This document shows, one piece after another, positions 52,096 to 61,109 of a stretch of DNA of 64,000 nt (position 1 is the first letter of the stretch; each line of letters begins with the position of its first letter). The translations under genes were made by a program, and so were the position numbers. The notes beneath the pieces were generated by a model, which was given only the letters and a program-made list of their open reading frames with translations, was not told where the DNA came from and searched no databases. Source of the DNA: Bordetella petrii (GTDB lineage Bacteria > Pseudomonadota > Gammaproteobacteria > Burkholderiales > Burkholderiaceae_B); contig NZ_JAFMZZ010000001.1 in NCBI RefSeq assembly GCF_017356245.1, forward strand, positions 1,266,787 to 1,330,786, in the 5' to 3' direction.

Positions 52096-53396
52096 GCGTG
52101 CTCCACCGAAAAGCCCATGACCTGGCGGTAATAGGCGTACATCGAGCGGATGGCGGCTTCGGAGATCAGCGTGTCCGAGGTGCCCAGCTTGCCCGACTCC
52201 AGTTTCAGCACATTGGTGCCGGTGCTGGCGCGCCGCACCCCTTCCTGCACGAATTTCATGGCTTCGTTGTCCTCCAGGCCCAAAAAGCCGGCCGGCCCCA
52301 TCAGGTTGCCCTGGCGCAGCCGGTGGCGCTCCATCTCGGGCGTGTCGTCGGCGTAGCCGAACATGGTCCATTGCATGATCATGCTGTCGGGTCCGTTGGG
52401 CACGATCTGCCGCACGCCCAAGGTGTTCATCTCGCGCTGCACGATCAGGTTCGGCCAGACGGTCTGCATGGTGACCGACCAGGGTGAATCGAATTCCTTC
52501 ACGAATTCCAGGAAGCGGTCGTCGCGCAGCGACAGCCCGTCGTGGAACGAGCGCATTTCTTTCTTGTTCTCGTCGCTGACCTTGGCGTATTTGTCTTCGC
52601 TCTTGGCCGAGGCCATGGTGCCGTGCCGCCCGTGCACCGTATCGACCAGCATGGCCGATTTGTTGCCGGCCACCAGCAGGCCGAACACCACCAGGAACGA
52701 ATGCAGCAGCGTGGCGTGATAGGGGTCCTTCAGGTTCTCGTGGTACATCTTCCAGTTGCAGGGCAGTTCATTGCGGTAATAGCCCAGCACCTTCAGCGGC
52801 TTGCCCGGGAACACCGTGTCGAAGTCGGCCAGGATCTCCGGTGTCAGGTATTGCTCGATCGGTTCGGTCTGGTCCGAGTACGAGGCGAAAATCACGCCAT
52901 GGCGGGTGGTCACGCGCAGCTTGCGCAGGCCGTGCTCTTCGTTGCGGAAGTCCCTGGGCATGCCGCCCGCGCGGTTCACGCCGCGCTTGAACGGAATGCC
53001 CTGCAGGTTGCCTTTCAAGTCGTACGACCACTGGTGGTACGGGCACACGAACTCCTTCGCATTGCCCTGGCTGTGGCGGCAGAATTCGGCGCCGCGGTGC
53101 GCGCAGCGGTTCTCGAACACATTCACCGAGCCGTCTTCGGCGCGCGACACCACCACCGGCGTCGGCCCCACATAAGAGCGCTTGTAGTCGCCTGGCTCGG
53201 GAATTTCGGCTTCCAGCGCCACGTAGTTCCAGGTGTCGCCATGGAAGATGGCGTCGATTTCTTTCTCGTACACGGCCGAACTGGTGTAGACCCAGTCGGG
53301 AATGGCGTGCAGGGCATCCGCGGGCCAGATGCAGTCTTCCAGGGCGGCATCCTTGGCCGCCAGGGTGCGGCCGATGACGGTTTGCGATTGATACAT
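52092..53396 (-). CDS. picB3: Rieske oxygenase large (alpha) subunit, probable 6-hydroxypicolinate monooxygenase
   Basis: The 434-residue alpha subunit has a Rieske [2Fe-2S] site C-x-H...C-x2-H (CAHRGAEFC and CPYHQW, about residues 98-120) and the mononuclear iron ligands in NLKDPYHATLLH (H-x4-H) with a later Asp. In the pic pathway this oxygenase hydroxylates 6-hydroxypicolinate at C3. Together with the beta subunit, reductase and ferredoxin it forms a four-component system. Confidence 0.85.
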   Translation of the reverse strand: MYQSQTVIGRTLAAKDAALEDCIWPADALHAIPDWVYTSSAVYEKEIDAIFHGDTWNYVALEAEIPEPGDYKRSYVGPTPVVVSRAEDGSVNVFENRCAHRGAEFCRHSQGNAKEFVCPYHQWSYDLKGNLQGIPFKRGVNRAGGMPRDFRNEEHGLRKLRVTTRHGVIFASYSDQTEPIEQYLTPEILADFDTVFPGKPLKVLGYYRNELPCNWKMYHENLKDPYHATLLHSFLVVFGLLVAGNKSAMLVDTVHGRHGTMASAKSEDKYAKVSDENKKEMRSFHDGLSLRDDRFLEFVKEFDSPWSVTMQTVWPNLIVQREMNTLGVRQIVPNGPDSMIMQWTMFGYADDTPEMERHRLRQGNLMGPAGFLGLEDNEAMKFVQEGVRRASTGTNVLKLESGKLGTSDTLISEAAIRSMYAYYRQVMGFSVEHA

Positions 53397-53430
53397 GGAA
53401 CGGGCTCCAGTCCAGACGTAAGAAGAAGGG

Positions 53431-54699
53431 TCAGGCGCCGGCGGCCGCGGCCTGGCAGGCCTTGACCAGCGGCTTGAGCGGCTCGGCCGCGTCGGCGAAG
53501 CGCAGGGGGTCGATCGGCAGCCCGCGCTCGAACAGCACCCGCAGCTGCCGCAGGTCGCCGCCGGCATTGACGGCAATGCCGTGCACCGGCACCCCGTCGC
53601 GCTGGCCGATCCAGACGAAGCGCGGGGCCTCGTCGGCGGGGTCGGCGTGGCCGCGGCAGGCGTAGGCCAGCCCGGGCTGCGGCATGCCCAGTATCTGCAC
53701 ATTGCAGCCGTACTGGTCGGTCCAGAACCACGGATAGGCGGGTTCGGGTCGCGGCAGGCCCAGCAGGCCCGCCGCGGCGGCGCGCGCCTGCTCGTTGGCG
53801 TTCTGCCACGACTCCAGCCTCAGGCTGGCGCCCAGCGCCGCGCGGTGCTGGGTGGCGCAATCGCCCGCCGCATAGACATGCGGGTCGCTGGTGCGGCAGG
53901 CGGCGTCGACCTGGATGCCGCCGGTGCCGGCGTCGATGGCCAGCCCGGCCGCGCGCGCCAGGTCTACGGAAGGCACCAGCCCGATGGCGACCACCAGCAC
54001 GTCGGCGCGCAGCCCGGTGCCGTCTTCCAGGGTGATCCGGGCCGGCGCGCCGGGCTCGATGCGCTGCACCCGGCAGCCCAGGTGCAGCGCGACGCCGGCC
54101 TGCCGCGCGCGCGCGGCCAGCCAGCCGGAAAAGGCCTCGGGCAGGGCGCGTTCGAGCAGGCGCGGCGCGGTTTCCAGCAGGGTGACTTGCGCGCCCAGCG
54201 CGCGCGCCGTCGACGCGACCTCCAGCCCCAGAAAGCCGCCGCCCACCACCACGACCGCCGCGCCGGGACGCAGCGCCCGCCGCAGCGCGGCCGCGTCATC
54301 CAGGGTGCGGATGTAGTGCACGCCCGCCGTGCCGCGCGGCAGCGCGGGCAGTTCGCGCGCCTGGCCGCCGGTGGCCAGCAGGCAGCGGTCATAGTGCAGG
54401 CTGCGTCCATCGGCCAGGCGCAGCGCGCGGGCGGCGGGGTCCAGCGCCCGCACCGGCGTGCCGGTGATCAGCCGCACGTCGCGCGCGCGGTAAAAATCGG
54501 CCGGGTGCACAGCGGTGGCCGCGGCGGCGGCCTCGTCCTGCAGCACTGCCTTGGACAGCGGCGGGCGCTCATAGGGCGGGTGGGGTTCCTGGCCGACCAG
54601 TGTCAGCGTGCCCGTGTAGCCCAGTTCGCGCAGCGTGGCGGCCGCCACGGCGCCGGCCTGTCCGGCGCCAGCGATCACAATGGACGAGGGGGTTTCCAT
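53431..54699 (-). CDS. picB2: FAD-dependent ferredoxin reductase of the oxygenase
   Basis: The 422-residue pyridine-nucleotide-disulphide-family reductase has the FAD motif IAGAGQAGAVAAATL, NAD motif VVVGGGFLGLEVASTA and the second FAD motif in VYAAGDCATQH. It would pass electrons from NAD(P)H to the Rieske ferredoxin. The start ATG 54699 follows the ferredoxin gene after 23 bases. Confidence 0.85.
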   Translation of the reverse strand: METPSSIVIAGAGQAGAVAAATLRELGYTGTLTLVGQEPHPPYERPPLSKAVLQDEAAAAATAVHPADFYRARDVRLITGTPVRALDPAARALRLADGRSLHYDRCLLATGGQARELPALPRGTAGVHYIRTLDDAAALRRALRPGAAVVVVGGGFLGLEVASTARALGAQVTLLETAPRLLERALPEAFSGWLAARARQAGVALHLGCRVQRIEPGAPARITLEDGTGLRADVLVVAIGLVPSVDLARAAGLAIDAGTGGIQVDAACRTSDPHVYAAGDCATQHRAALGASLRLESWQNANEQARAAAAGLLGLPRPEPAYPWFWTDQYGCNVQILGMPQPGLAYACRGHADPADEAPRFVWIGQRDGVPVHGIAVNAGGDLRQLRVLFERGLPIDPLRFADAAEPLKPLVKACQAAAAGA

Positions 54700-54722
54700 G
54701 CCGGTCTCTTGGTGTGGACGGA

Positions 54723-55037
54723 TCAGCCGTCGAGGTCGACCAGGATGTCGCCGTTGTCGACCCTGACCGGATAGACGCGGATATCGCTGGTGGCGGGGGC
54801 GCACATGGCGCGGCCGGTGCGGATGTCGAACCTGGCCTGGTGCAGCGGGCATTCGATGCAGCCGTCTTCCAGAAAGCCATCCGACAGCAGCGCGTAGGCG
54901 TGCGTACAGACGTTGTCGGACACGAAGAACTCGCCGTCGCTGCGATACAGGGCAAGCTGCGCCTGCGCAACCGAGACCGGCAGGATCTCGTCGTCGTCTT
55001 CCAGTTGGTCGGTGGTGGCGATCTTGGTCCAGGTCAT
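54723..55037 (-). CDS. picB1: Rieske-type ferredoxin of the oxygenase
   Basis: The 104-residue Rieske ferredoxin has [2Fe-2S] ligands C-T-H (CTHAYALLSD) and C-x2-H (CPLHQARFD). It is the first gene of the leftward operon whose promoter region carries operator-like palindromes at 55052 and 55074. Confidence 0.88.
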   Translation of the reverse strand: MTWTKIATTDQLEDDDEILPVSVAQAQLALYRSDGEFFVSDNVCTHAYALLSDGFLEDGCIECPLHQARFDIRTGRAMCAPATSDIRVYPVRVDNGDILVDLDG

Positions 55038-55051
55038 GGCGATTTATATAT

Positions 55052-55085
55052 TCAGTGTGCTGAGTAAATATGCACAGTGTACTGC
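55052..55085. promoter_or_regulatory. Operator pair before picB1
   Basis: TCAGTGTGCTGA (55052-55063) and ACAGTGTACTGC (55074-55085) share the cluster palindrome; their starts are 22 bases apart. They lie 15 to 48 bases upstream of the ferredoxin ATG (55037, minus strand). Confidence 0.7.
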
Positions 55086-55300
55086 CTATAAATTGGAAAT
55101 CGGGCTTAGGGATTTCCCGAAGCGGGGAGGCCGCCGCGGCTGGCCGGGGCCGGCCTTGGCGCGCGTGTGTCCGTTGCGGCGAAAGCCGCGCAAATAAAGG
55201 CGCTGCGGCGCATTGAATGGTTAGCCGGAAAGGCCGGCATCGGGCCTGGAAAAGCACGGCGTCGTTGCGGGAAATGCCTCGTTGACACTCAAAAAATCTA

Positions 55301-55332
55301 TCAGTATGCTGAATAAAACGTCAGCATACTGC
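55301..55332. promoter_or_regulatory. Operator pair before the TRAP/picA operon
   Basis: TCAGTATGCTGA (55301-55312) and TCAGCATACTGC (55321-55332) start 20 bases apart, the same spacing as the pair before picC, followed by a T run. They precede the rightward operon starting at 55520. Confidence 0.7.
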
Positions 55333-55519
55333 TTTTTTTAACGTGGCCTTGACCCTGAACAAACCGCGCGCAAGCGCGGCCGGCCAGGCCCCGCGGTAGC
55401 GGCGGTTCGTGTTTGTGCAAGCCTTCTTTTTCTTTATAAGCCGGCAGGCATCCAGAAACTCGCCGGTGTCACCACAGACCGTTCTTCGGAACGATTATCG
55501 GAAAGACCAGGAGCTATTC

Positions 55520-56623
55520 ATGCAACGACGCCGTTTTCTTGCCCAAGCCGCCGGCGCCGCCGGCGCCGGGCTGGCCTCTGCCAGCCTGCCCGCGCTGGCG
55601 CAAAGCAGTCCGGCCGTGCGCTGGCGCATGTCGACCAGCTGGCCCAGAAGCCTGGACACCATCTACGGCTCGGCCGATGAACTCTGCCAGCGCGTGTCGC
55701 AGCTTACCGACGGCAAGTTCGAGATCCGCGCGTTTCCGGGCGGCGAGCTGGTGCCGTCGCCGCAGAACATGGATGCGGTCAGCAACGGCACGGTGGAATG
55801 CAACCACGTGCTCAGCACCATGTTCGTGGGCAAGAACACCGCGCTGACGTTCGACACCGGCCTGTCGTTCGGCCTGAACGCGCGCCAGCACAATGCCTGG
55901 ATCCACTACGGCGGCGGCCTGCAGCAGCTGCGCAAGCTGTACAAGAAGTACAACATCGTCAACCACGTCTGTGGCAACGTCGGCGTGCAGATGGGCGGCT
56001 GGTACCGCAAAGAGATCAATTCGGTGGCCGACCTGCAGGGGCTCAGCATGCGCATCGGCGGCATCGGCGGCATGGTGCTGTCCAAGCTGGGCGCGGTGCC
56101 GCAGCAGATTCCGCCGGGCGACATCTACCCCGCGCTGGAAAAAGGCACCATCGACGCGGCCGAATGGATCGGCCCCTATGACGACGAAAAGCTGGGCTTC
56201 AACAAGGTGGCGCCGTTCTATTACTCGCCGGGCTGGTTCGAGGGCAGCGCATCGATCACCACCATGGTCAACGACAAGGCGTGGGACGCCCTGCCGCCCG
56301 CGTACCAGGCGGCATTCGAATGCGCCTGCGGCGAGCAGACCATGAAAATGCTGGCCAACTACGACGCCCGCAACCCCCTGGCGCTGCGCAAGCTGATCGC
56401 CGGGGGCGCCAAGCTGCGCTTCTTCCCCAAAGAAGTAATGGATGCGGTATACAAGGCTTCGCAAGAGCTGTGGGTGGAACTGTCCGAGAAAAACCCCGAT
56501 TTCAAGGCGATCTATCCCGACTGGAAGAAATTCCAGGCCGACGAGGCCAGCTGGTTCCGCGTGGCCGAAAACGCACTGGACAACTACACGTTTGCGGCGG
56601 TGACGCGATCCCATTCCAAGTAG
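55520..56623 (+). CDS. TRAP-type substrate-binding protein (DctP family)
   Basis: The 367-residue periplasmic protein has a Tat-type signal (QRRRFLAQAAGAAGAGLA, twin Arg at residues 3-4) and a DctP/TakP-like domain with MSTSWPRSLDTIYGSADEL. TRAP binding proteins of this type bind carboxylates. It precedes the picA genes, and a DctQ-type small permease gene begins at 63719, so picolinate or hydroxypicolinate uptake is a reasonable guess. AGGAGC lies just before the ATG. Confidence 0.85.
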   Translation: MQRRRFLAQAAGAAGAGLASASLPALAQSSPAVRWRMSTSWPRSLDTIYGSADELCQRVSQLTDGKFEIRAFPGGELVPSPQNMDAVSNGTVECNHVLSTMFVGKNTALTFDTGLSFGLNARQHNAWIHYGGGLQQLRKLYKKYNIVNHVCGNVGVQMGGWYRKEINSVADLQGLSMRIGGIGGMVLSKLGAVPQQIPPGDIYPALEKGTIDAAEWIGPYDDEKLGFNKVAPFYYSPGWFEGSASITTMVNDKAWDALPPAYQAAFECACGEQTMKMLANYDARNPLALRKLIAGGAKLRFFPKEVMDAVYKASQELWVELSEKNPDFKAIYPDWKKFQADEASWFRVAENALDNYTFAAVTRSHSK

Positions 56624-56648
56624 TCCCGATCCACCACAAAGGATGCTG

Positions 56649-59021
56649 ATGAACACAGAAACCGCCGGCCATGCGGCACCGGCCGGCGCGCGCCAGGGTG
56701 TGGGCGCGCGCGTGCCGCGCAAGGAAGATGCGCGCCACTTGCAGGGCAAGGGCAATTTCGTGGCCGACATGGCCATGCCGGGCCTGTGCGAAGTGGCGTT
56801 TCTGCGCAGTCCGCTGGCCCATGCCCGCATCGGCGCGGTGCGCGTGCCCGGCGAAGTGGCCGGCAGCGTAGTGCTGCGCGACATGATGTCCGACGCGCGC
56901 GACATCGTGGCCGATTCGACGCTGCCCACTTACCAGTCGTCCAGCCAGCCGCCGCTGGCTTCGGGCAAGGTGCGGTTCGTCGGCGAACCCGTGGCCATGG
57001 CGTTCGCGCCCACCCGCGCCGAGGCCGAAGACTGCGCCGAACTGGTCGAGGTCGACTACGACGACCTGCCGGTCTATGCCGACGTGGCCAGCGCCCAGGC
57101 CGCCGCCACCGAACTGCTGCACGGGCACTGGCGCGACAATGTCTTCGTCACGCTGAATGTGGACAAGGATTTCGAGGCCAACGCCGCCCGCGCCGACCTG
57201 GTCGTGCGGCGCAAGATCAACCTGGCCCGGCAATGCATGGTGCCGATGGAAGGCAAGGCCGTGCTGGCGTACTGGGACCACCAGGCCGACCAGCTGGTGG
57301 TGGTCAGCGCCACCCAGGTGCCGCACATGATCCGCAGCATCCTGGCCCAGTGCCTGGACCTGGACCAGGGCCGGGTGCGCGTCATCTCGCCCGACGTGGG
57401 CGGCGCGTTCGGCTACAAGTGCGTGCTGCAGCAGGAAGAGCTGTGCGTGGCGTGGCTGGCCAAAACCTACAAGCGGCCGTTCCGCTTTATTGAAGACCGC
57501 CGCGAGCACCTGACCGCGGGCGCCAATTCGCGCGAGCACTATTACGAAATGGCCGCCTATATAGACAAGCGCGGCAAGCTGCTGGCGCTGGATGCGCAGA
57601 TCACCATCGACGGCGGCGCCTATTCGGTATGGCCGTTCACCATCGGCCTGGAGCCCGGCCAGGCCATCGGCAACCTGCCGGGGCCGTACGGATTCAAGGG
57701 TTACCGCTGCGTGACCCGCTGTGTGGCTACCAACAAGCCCGGCTTCGTTCCGTACCGGGGCGTGGCCCGCACCGGCGTGTGCTTCGCCATCGAGCTCACC
57801 ATGAACGCCATTGCCCGCGAAGTGGGCCGCGAGCCCTGGGAAGTGCGCCTGGAAAACCTGGTCCAGCCCGAGCAGATGCCCTATGTCAACGTCACCAACA
57901 AGCACCTGGACAGCGGCGACTATCCGGCCAGCCTGCGCAAGGCGCTGGAAATGATCGATGCGCCGGCGGTGCGCGCGCGCCAGGCCGCGGGCGAACCCGA
58001 CGGCCGGCTGATCGGCCTGGGCGTGGCCACCTACACCGAACAGGCGGCCCACGGCACGTCGGTGTTCGCGGCCTGGGGCACGCCGGTGATCCCCGGCTAC
58101 GACCAGGCCACGGTGCGCGTCACGCCCGATGGCGGCCTGGAGGTGCGCGTGGGCGTGCATTCGCACGGCCAGGGCATGGAAACCACTTTCGCCCAGATCG
58201 CGCACGAAATCCTGGGCATCGATGTCGCGCGCATCAAGGTCCTGCACGGCGACACCGGGCAGACGCCGTTTTCCACCGGCACCTACGCCTCGCGCTCGCT
58301 GGTGATGTCGGGGGGCGCGGTGTCGCAGGCCTGCAAGCGCCTGCTGCCGCGCATGACGCACATTGCCGCGCACCTGCTGCAGGCGGATCCGGCCGAGGTG
58401 GCGCTGCAGGATGGCTGTTACCGCGCCGCCGGCCGGTCGGTGGCCAGCAGCGAGGTGGCCGATGCCTGGTACCTGCGGCCGCATCTGCTGCCGGCCGATG
58501 TGGATCCGGCCGGCCTGGAGGTGCACGTGGGCTACAAGCCCAAGGTCGACACCGGCTGTTTCACCTACGCCAGCCAGGCCGCCGTGGTGGCCGTGGACCC
58601 GGGCACGGGCGCGGTCGAGATCCTGGACTACGTGGTCGTGGAAGACTGCGGCACCATGATCAACCCCATGGTGGTCGAAGGCCAGACCATCGGCGGCGTG
58701 GCGCAGGGCATCGGCACGGCCTTCCTGGAAGAAGTGCCCTACGACGGCAACGGCCAGCCGCTGGCCTCGACGCTGGCCGACTACATGCTGCCCGGCGCCA
58801 CCGAAGTGCCCAACCTGCGTCTGCATCATTTCGAGACCCCGTCGCCGCACACCGAGTTCGGCGCCAAGGGCATGGGTGAAGGCGGCGCCATTGCCCCGCC
58901 GGCCGTGCTGTTCGGCGCGGTCAACGATGCGCTGGGGCGCCTGGGCGCGGCCGAGCTGGCGCAGACGCCGTTGACGCCTGTGCGGGTGCTGGCCGCCATC
59001 GCCGCCGCGGAGGCCGCATGA
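56649..59021 (+). CDS. picA1: Molybdenum hydroxylase large subunit, probable picolinate dehydrogenase
   Basis: The 790-residue xanthine-oxidase-family Mo subunit has an N-terminal a/b-hammerhead domain, then Mo-cofactor binding motifs: GGAFGYKCV (about residue 254), YRGVARTGVCF, TEQAAHGTSVFA and the catalytic Glu in AKGMGEGGA near the C-terminus. In the pic pathway it hydroxylates picolinate at C6 using water. ATG 56649 (AAAGGA 5 bases upstream) is preferred to ATG 56643. It overlaps picA2 by 4 bases. Confidence 0.85.
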   Translation: MNTETAGHAAPAGARQGVGARVPRKEDARHLQGKGNFVADMAMPGLCEVAFLRSPLAHARIGAVRVPGEVAGSVVLRDMMSDARDIVADSTLPTYQSSSQPPLASGKVRFVGEPVAMAFAPTRAEAEDCAELVEVDYDDLPVYADVASAQAAATELLHGHWRDNVFVTLNVDKDFEANAARADLVVRRKINLARQCMVPMEGKAVLAYWDHQADQLVVVSATQVPHMIRSILAQCLDLDQGRVRVISPDVGGAFGYKCVLQQEELCVAWLAKTYKRPFRFIEDRREHLTAGANSREHYYEMAAYIDKRGKLLALDAQITIDGGAYSVWPFTIGLEPGQAIGNLPGPYGFKGYRCVTRCVATNKPGFVPYRGVARTGVCFAIELTMNAIAREVGREPWEVRLENLVQPEQMPYVNVTNKHLDSGDYPASLRKALEMIDAPAVRARQAAGEPDGRLIGLGVATYTEQAAHGTSVFAAWGTPVIPGYDQATVRVTPDGGLEVRVGVHSHGQGMETTFAQIAHEILGIDVARIKVLHGDTGQTPFSTGTYASRSLVMSGGAVSQACKRLLPRMTHIAAHLLQADPAEVALQDGCYRAAGRSVASSEVADAWYLRPHLLPADVDPAGLEVHVGYKPKVDTGCFTYASQAAVVAVDPGTGAVEILDYVVVEDCGTMINPMVVEGQTIGGVAQGIGTAFLEEVPYDGNGQPLASTLADYMLPGATEVPNLRLHHFETPSPHTEFGAKGMGEGGAIAPPAVLFGAVNDALGRLGAAELAQTPLTPVRVLAAIAAAEAA

Positions 59022-59848
59022 AAGCCGCCCGCTTTGAGTATGTGCGCGCCGAATCCGTGGCGCAGGCCGTCGGCCTGCTGCGCGAGCATGCCGGCAGCGC
59101 CAAGCTGATGGCCGGCGGGCAGTCGCTGGGGCCGATGCTGAACCTGCGCCTGGCGCGTCCCGCCGTGGTGGTGGATATTGCCGGGCTGGCCGAGCTGCGC
59201 ACCGTTACCGAACAGGACGGACGCCTGCGCATCGGGGCGGGCGTGACGCACGCCGAGATCGAAGACGGCGTGCATCCGCTGCTGCGCGGTTCGACATTGC
59301 AGCAGGTGGCCGGCGGCATCGCCTACCGCGCCATCCGCAATCGCGGCACGCTGGGCGGCAGCCTGGCGCATGCCGATCCGGCCGCCGACTGGGTGCTGGT
59401 CATGGCGGCGCTGGGCGCCGAGCTCGAGATAGCGGGGCCGGCCGGCGTGCGCCGCGTGGCGGCGAGCGAATTCATGCAGGGCGCCTACACCACCGCCGTC
59501 GGTGAAGACGAGCTGATCGCCGCGGTGCATGTGCCGCGCCACACCGCGCAGGCGCGCTGGGGCTATTACAAGTTCTGCCGCAAGACGGGCGAGTTCGCCG
59601 AGGCCAGCTGCGCGGCCTGGTTCGACCCGGCCGCCAAGGTGGCGCGCGTGGCAGTGGGTGCGCTGGACGGCGCGCCGGCCCTGCTGCCGGCGCTGGCGGC
59701 CGAAGCGGCGCAATCCGGCGCGGCGCCGGCCGACCCCCAGCGCATTCTGGACGAGCTGGCCGCCGTCATGCCCGACAAAGACCCGCTGCACCGCCGGCTG
59801 CATGCCACCGCGGTGGCGCGCAGCCTGGCGCAGGCCCTGGCCGCATAG
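59018..59848 (+). CDS. picA2: Molybdenum hydroxylase FAD subunit
   Basis: The 276-residue CoxM/FAD_binding_5-type subunit has the AGGQSLGPMLNLRLARP and TLGGSLAHADPAAD FAD-binding motifs. It passes electrons from the Mo/Fe-S part to an acceptor. ATGA overlap with picA1 and a short 8-base gap to picA3 show one operon. Confidence 0.88.
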   Translation: MKAARFEYVRAESVAQAVGLLREHAGSAKLMAGGQSLGPMLNLRLARPAVVVDIAGLAELRTVTEQDGRLRIGAGVTHAEIEDGVHPLLRGSTLQQVAGGIAYRAIRNRGTLGGSLAHADPAADWVLVMAALGAELEIAGPAGVRRVAASEFMQGAYTTAVGEDELIAAVHVPRHTAQARWGYYKFCRKTGEFAEASCAAWFDPAAKVARVAVGALDGAPALLPALAAEAAQSGAAPADPQRILDELAAVMPDKDPLHRRLHATAVARSLAQALAA

Positions 59849-59856
59849 GAATACAC

Positions 59857-61065
59857 ATGGCTCAAGTTTCATTGCAAATCAACGGCAAGCGGGTGTGCCA
59901 CGAAGCGCCCGCCCGCATGCACCTGGGCGATTTTCTGCGCGACCAGGCCCGCCTGACCGGCACGCACTTGGGCTGTGAGCACGGCGTCTGCGGCGCCTGC
60001 ACGGTGCTGCTGGACGGCCAGCCGGTGCGTTCGTGCATCGCCTACGCGGCGGCCTGCGAAGGCCGGCATGTGACCACCATCGAGGGCTATGACGATGATC
60101 CGGTCATGGCCCGCCTGCGGCCGGCCTTCACGCGGCACCATGCCCTGCAGTGCGGCTACTGCACTCCCGGCATGCTGGCCACGGCGCGCGACATCGTGCT
60201 GCGCCTGCCCGACGCCGACGAGGCCCGCGTGCGCGTCGAGCTGTCGGGCAACCTGTGCCGCTGCACCGGCTACATGGGCATCGTGGCGGCGGTGATGTCG
60301 GTGCTGGCCGATTTGCGCGCCCGGCCGGATGCCGCCGTGCAGTCCCTGCGCGAGGCGCTGGCGCAGGGGCGCGGCGCCGCGCCGGCCGCGCCCGCGGCCC
60401 GGCCGGCGGCTTTCCAGGCCTTTGCGCCCGTGGCCGCGCCGCCCGTGCCCGCCGGCGCGGCACCGGCCGCTGCCGCGCCGGACGCCGCGGCGCCCGCGCG
60501 GCCCGCCGGCAAGGGCAACCGCATCGAAGGCGGATTCCAGGTGCCGTTTCCGCCCGAGCAGGTCTGGGCTTTCATGGTCGACCTGCCCGCCGTGGCGGCC
60601 TGCCTGCCGGGCGCGGCCATCCAGGAACACGAGGGCGACCGCGTCAAGGGCAAGATAGCCATCAAGTTCGGGCCGATGGCGGCGGCCTTCAATGGCGCGG
60701 CGCGGCTCGAACGCGATGACGCCGCCCGGCGCGCCGTGTTCCGCGGCGCCGGCCAGGACACGCTCAGCCAGTCGCGCGCCACCGGCGACATCGCCTACCG
60801 GGTGCGGGGGCTGGACGACGGGCAGACGCGCGTCGACGTCGACCTGGAATACACCCTGCAGGGGCCGTTGGCGCAGTTCTCGCGTTCGGGGCTGGTGCAG
60901 GATTTCGTGCGCCGCATGATCGCCGATTTCGGCAAGAACGTCGGCGCGCGCCTGGGCGCCGGCGCGGGCGACGGCCCGCCGGCGCAGGCCGAATTCAACG
61001 CGGTGGGCATGTTCTTCAGTGTGTTGTGGATGCGTATCCGGCGCTGGTTCGGCCGCGCCGGCTAA
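59857..61065 (+). CDS. picA3: Fusion of [2Fe-2S] subunit and CoxG-like domain
   Basis: In the 402-residue protein the first 160 residues are the two-cluster [2Fe-2S] subunit: plant-type C-x4-C-x2-C-x11-C and the second cluster CGYC...CRC. A long Ala/Pro-rich linker (about 170-220) joins it to a CoxG/SRPBCC domain (about 225-370; GGFQVPFPPEQVWAFMVDLP) and a C-terminal hydrophobic helix. CoxG-type proteins assist CO-dehydrogenase maturation or membrane binding, so this fusion may anchor the enzyme at the membrane. Whether the same fusion occurs in the Alcaligenes enzyme I do not recall. Confidence 0.83.
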   Translation: MAQVSLQINGKRVCHEAPARMHLGDFLRDQARLTGTHLGCEHGVCGACTVLLDGQPVRSCIAYAAACEGRHVTTIEGYDDDPVMARLRPAFTRHHALQCGYCTPGMLATARDIVLRLPDADEARVRVELSGNLCRCTGYMGIVAAVMSVLADLRARPDAAVQSLREALAQGRGAAPAAPAARPAAFQAFAPVAAPPVPAGAAPAAAAPDAAAPARPAGKGNRIEGGFQVPFPPEQVWAFMVDLPAVAACLPGAAIQEHEGDRVKGKIAIKFGPMAAAFNGAARLERDDAARRAVFRGAGQDTLSQSRATGDIAYRVRGLDDGQTRVDVDLEYTLQGPLAQFSRSGLVQDFVRRMIADFGKNVGARLGAGAGDGPPAQAEFNAVGMFFSVLWMRIRRWFGRAG

Positions 61066-61109
61066 GCGCGGCGCTTGGCCGGCGCCATGCAGATACAGGG
61101 GGAAAAACG

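Larger units (their letters stand above)
55038..55519. other. Divergent promoter region between picB and the TRAP/picA operon
   Basis: No gene is seen in these 482 bases; frames give only shadow translations. Two operator pairs, one near each end (55052-55085 and 55301-55332), suggest two divergent promoters under the MarR regulator. The last 50 bases before 55520 contain AGGAGC, the ribosome site of the next gene. Confidence 0.75.
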
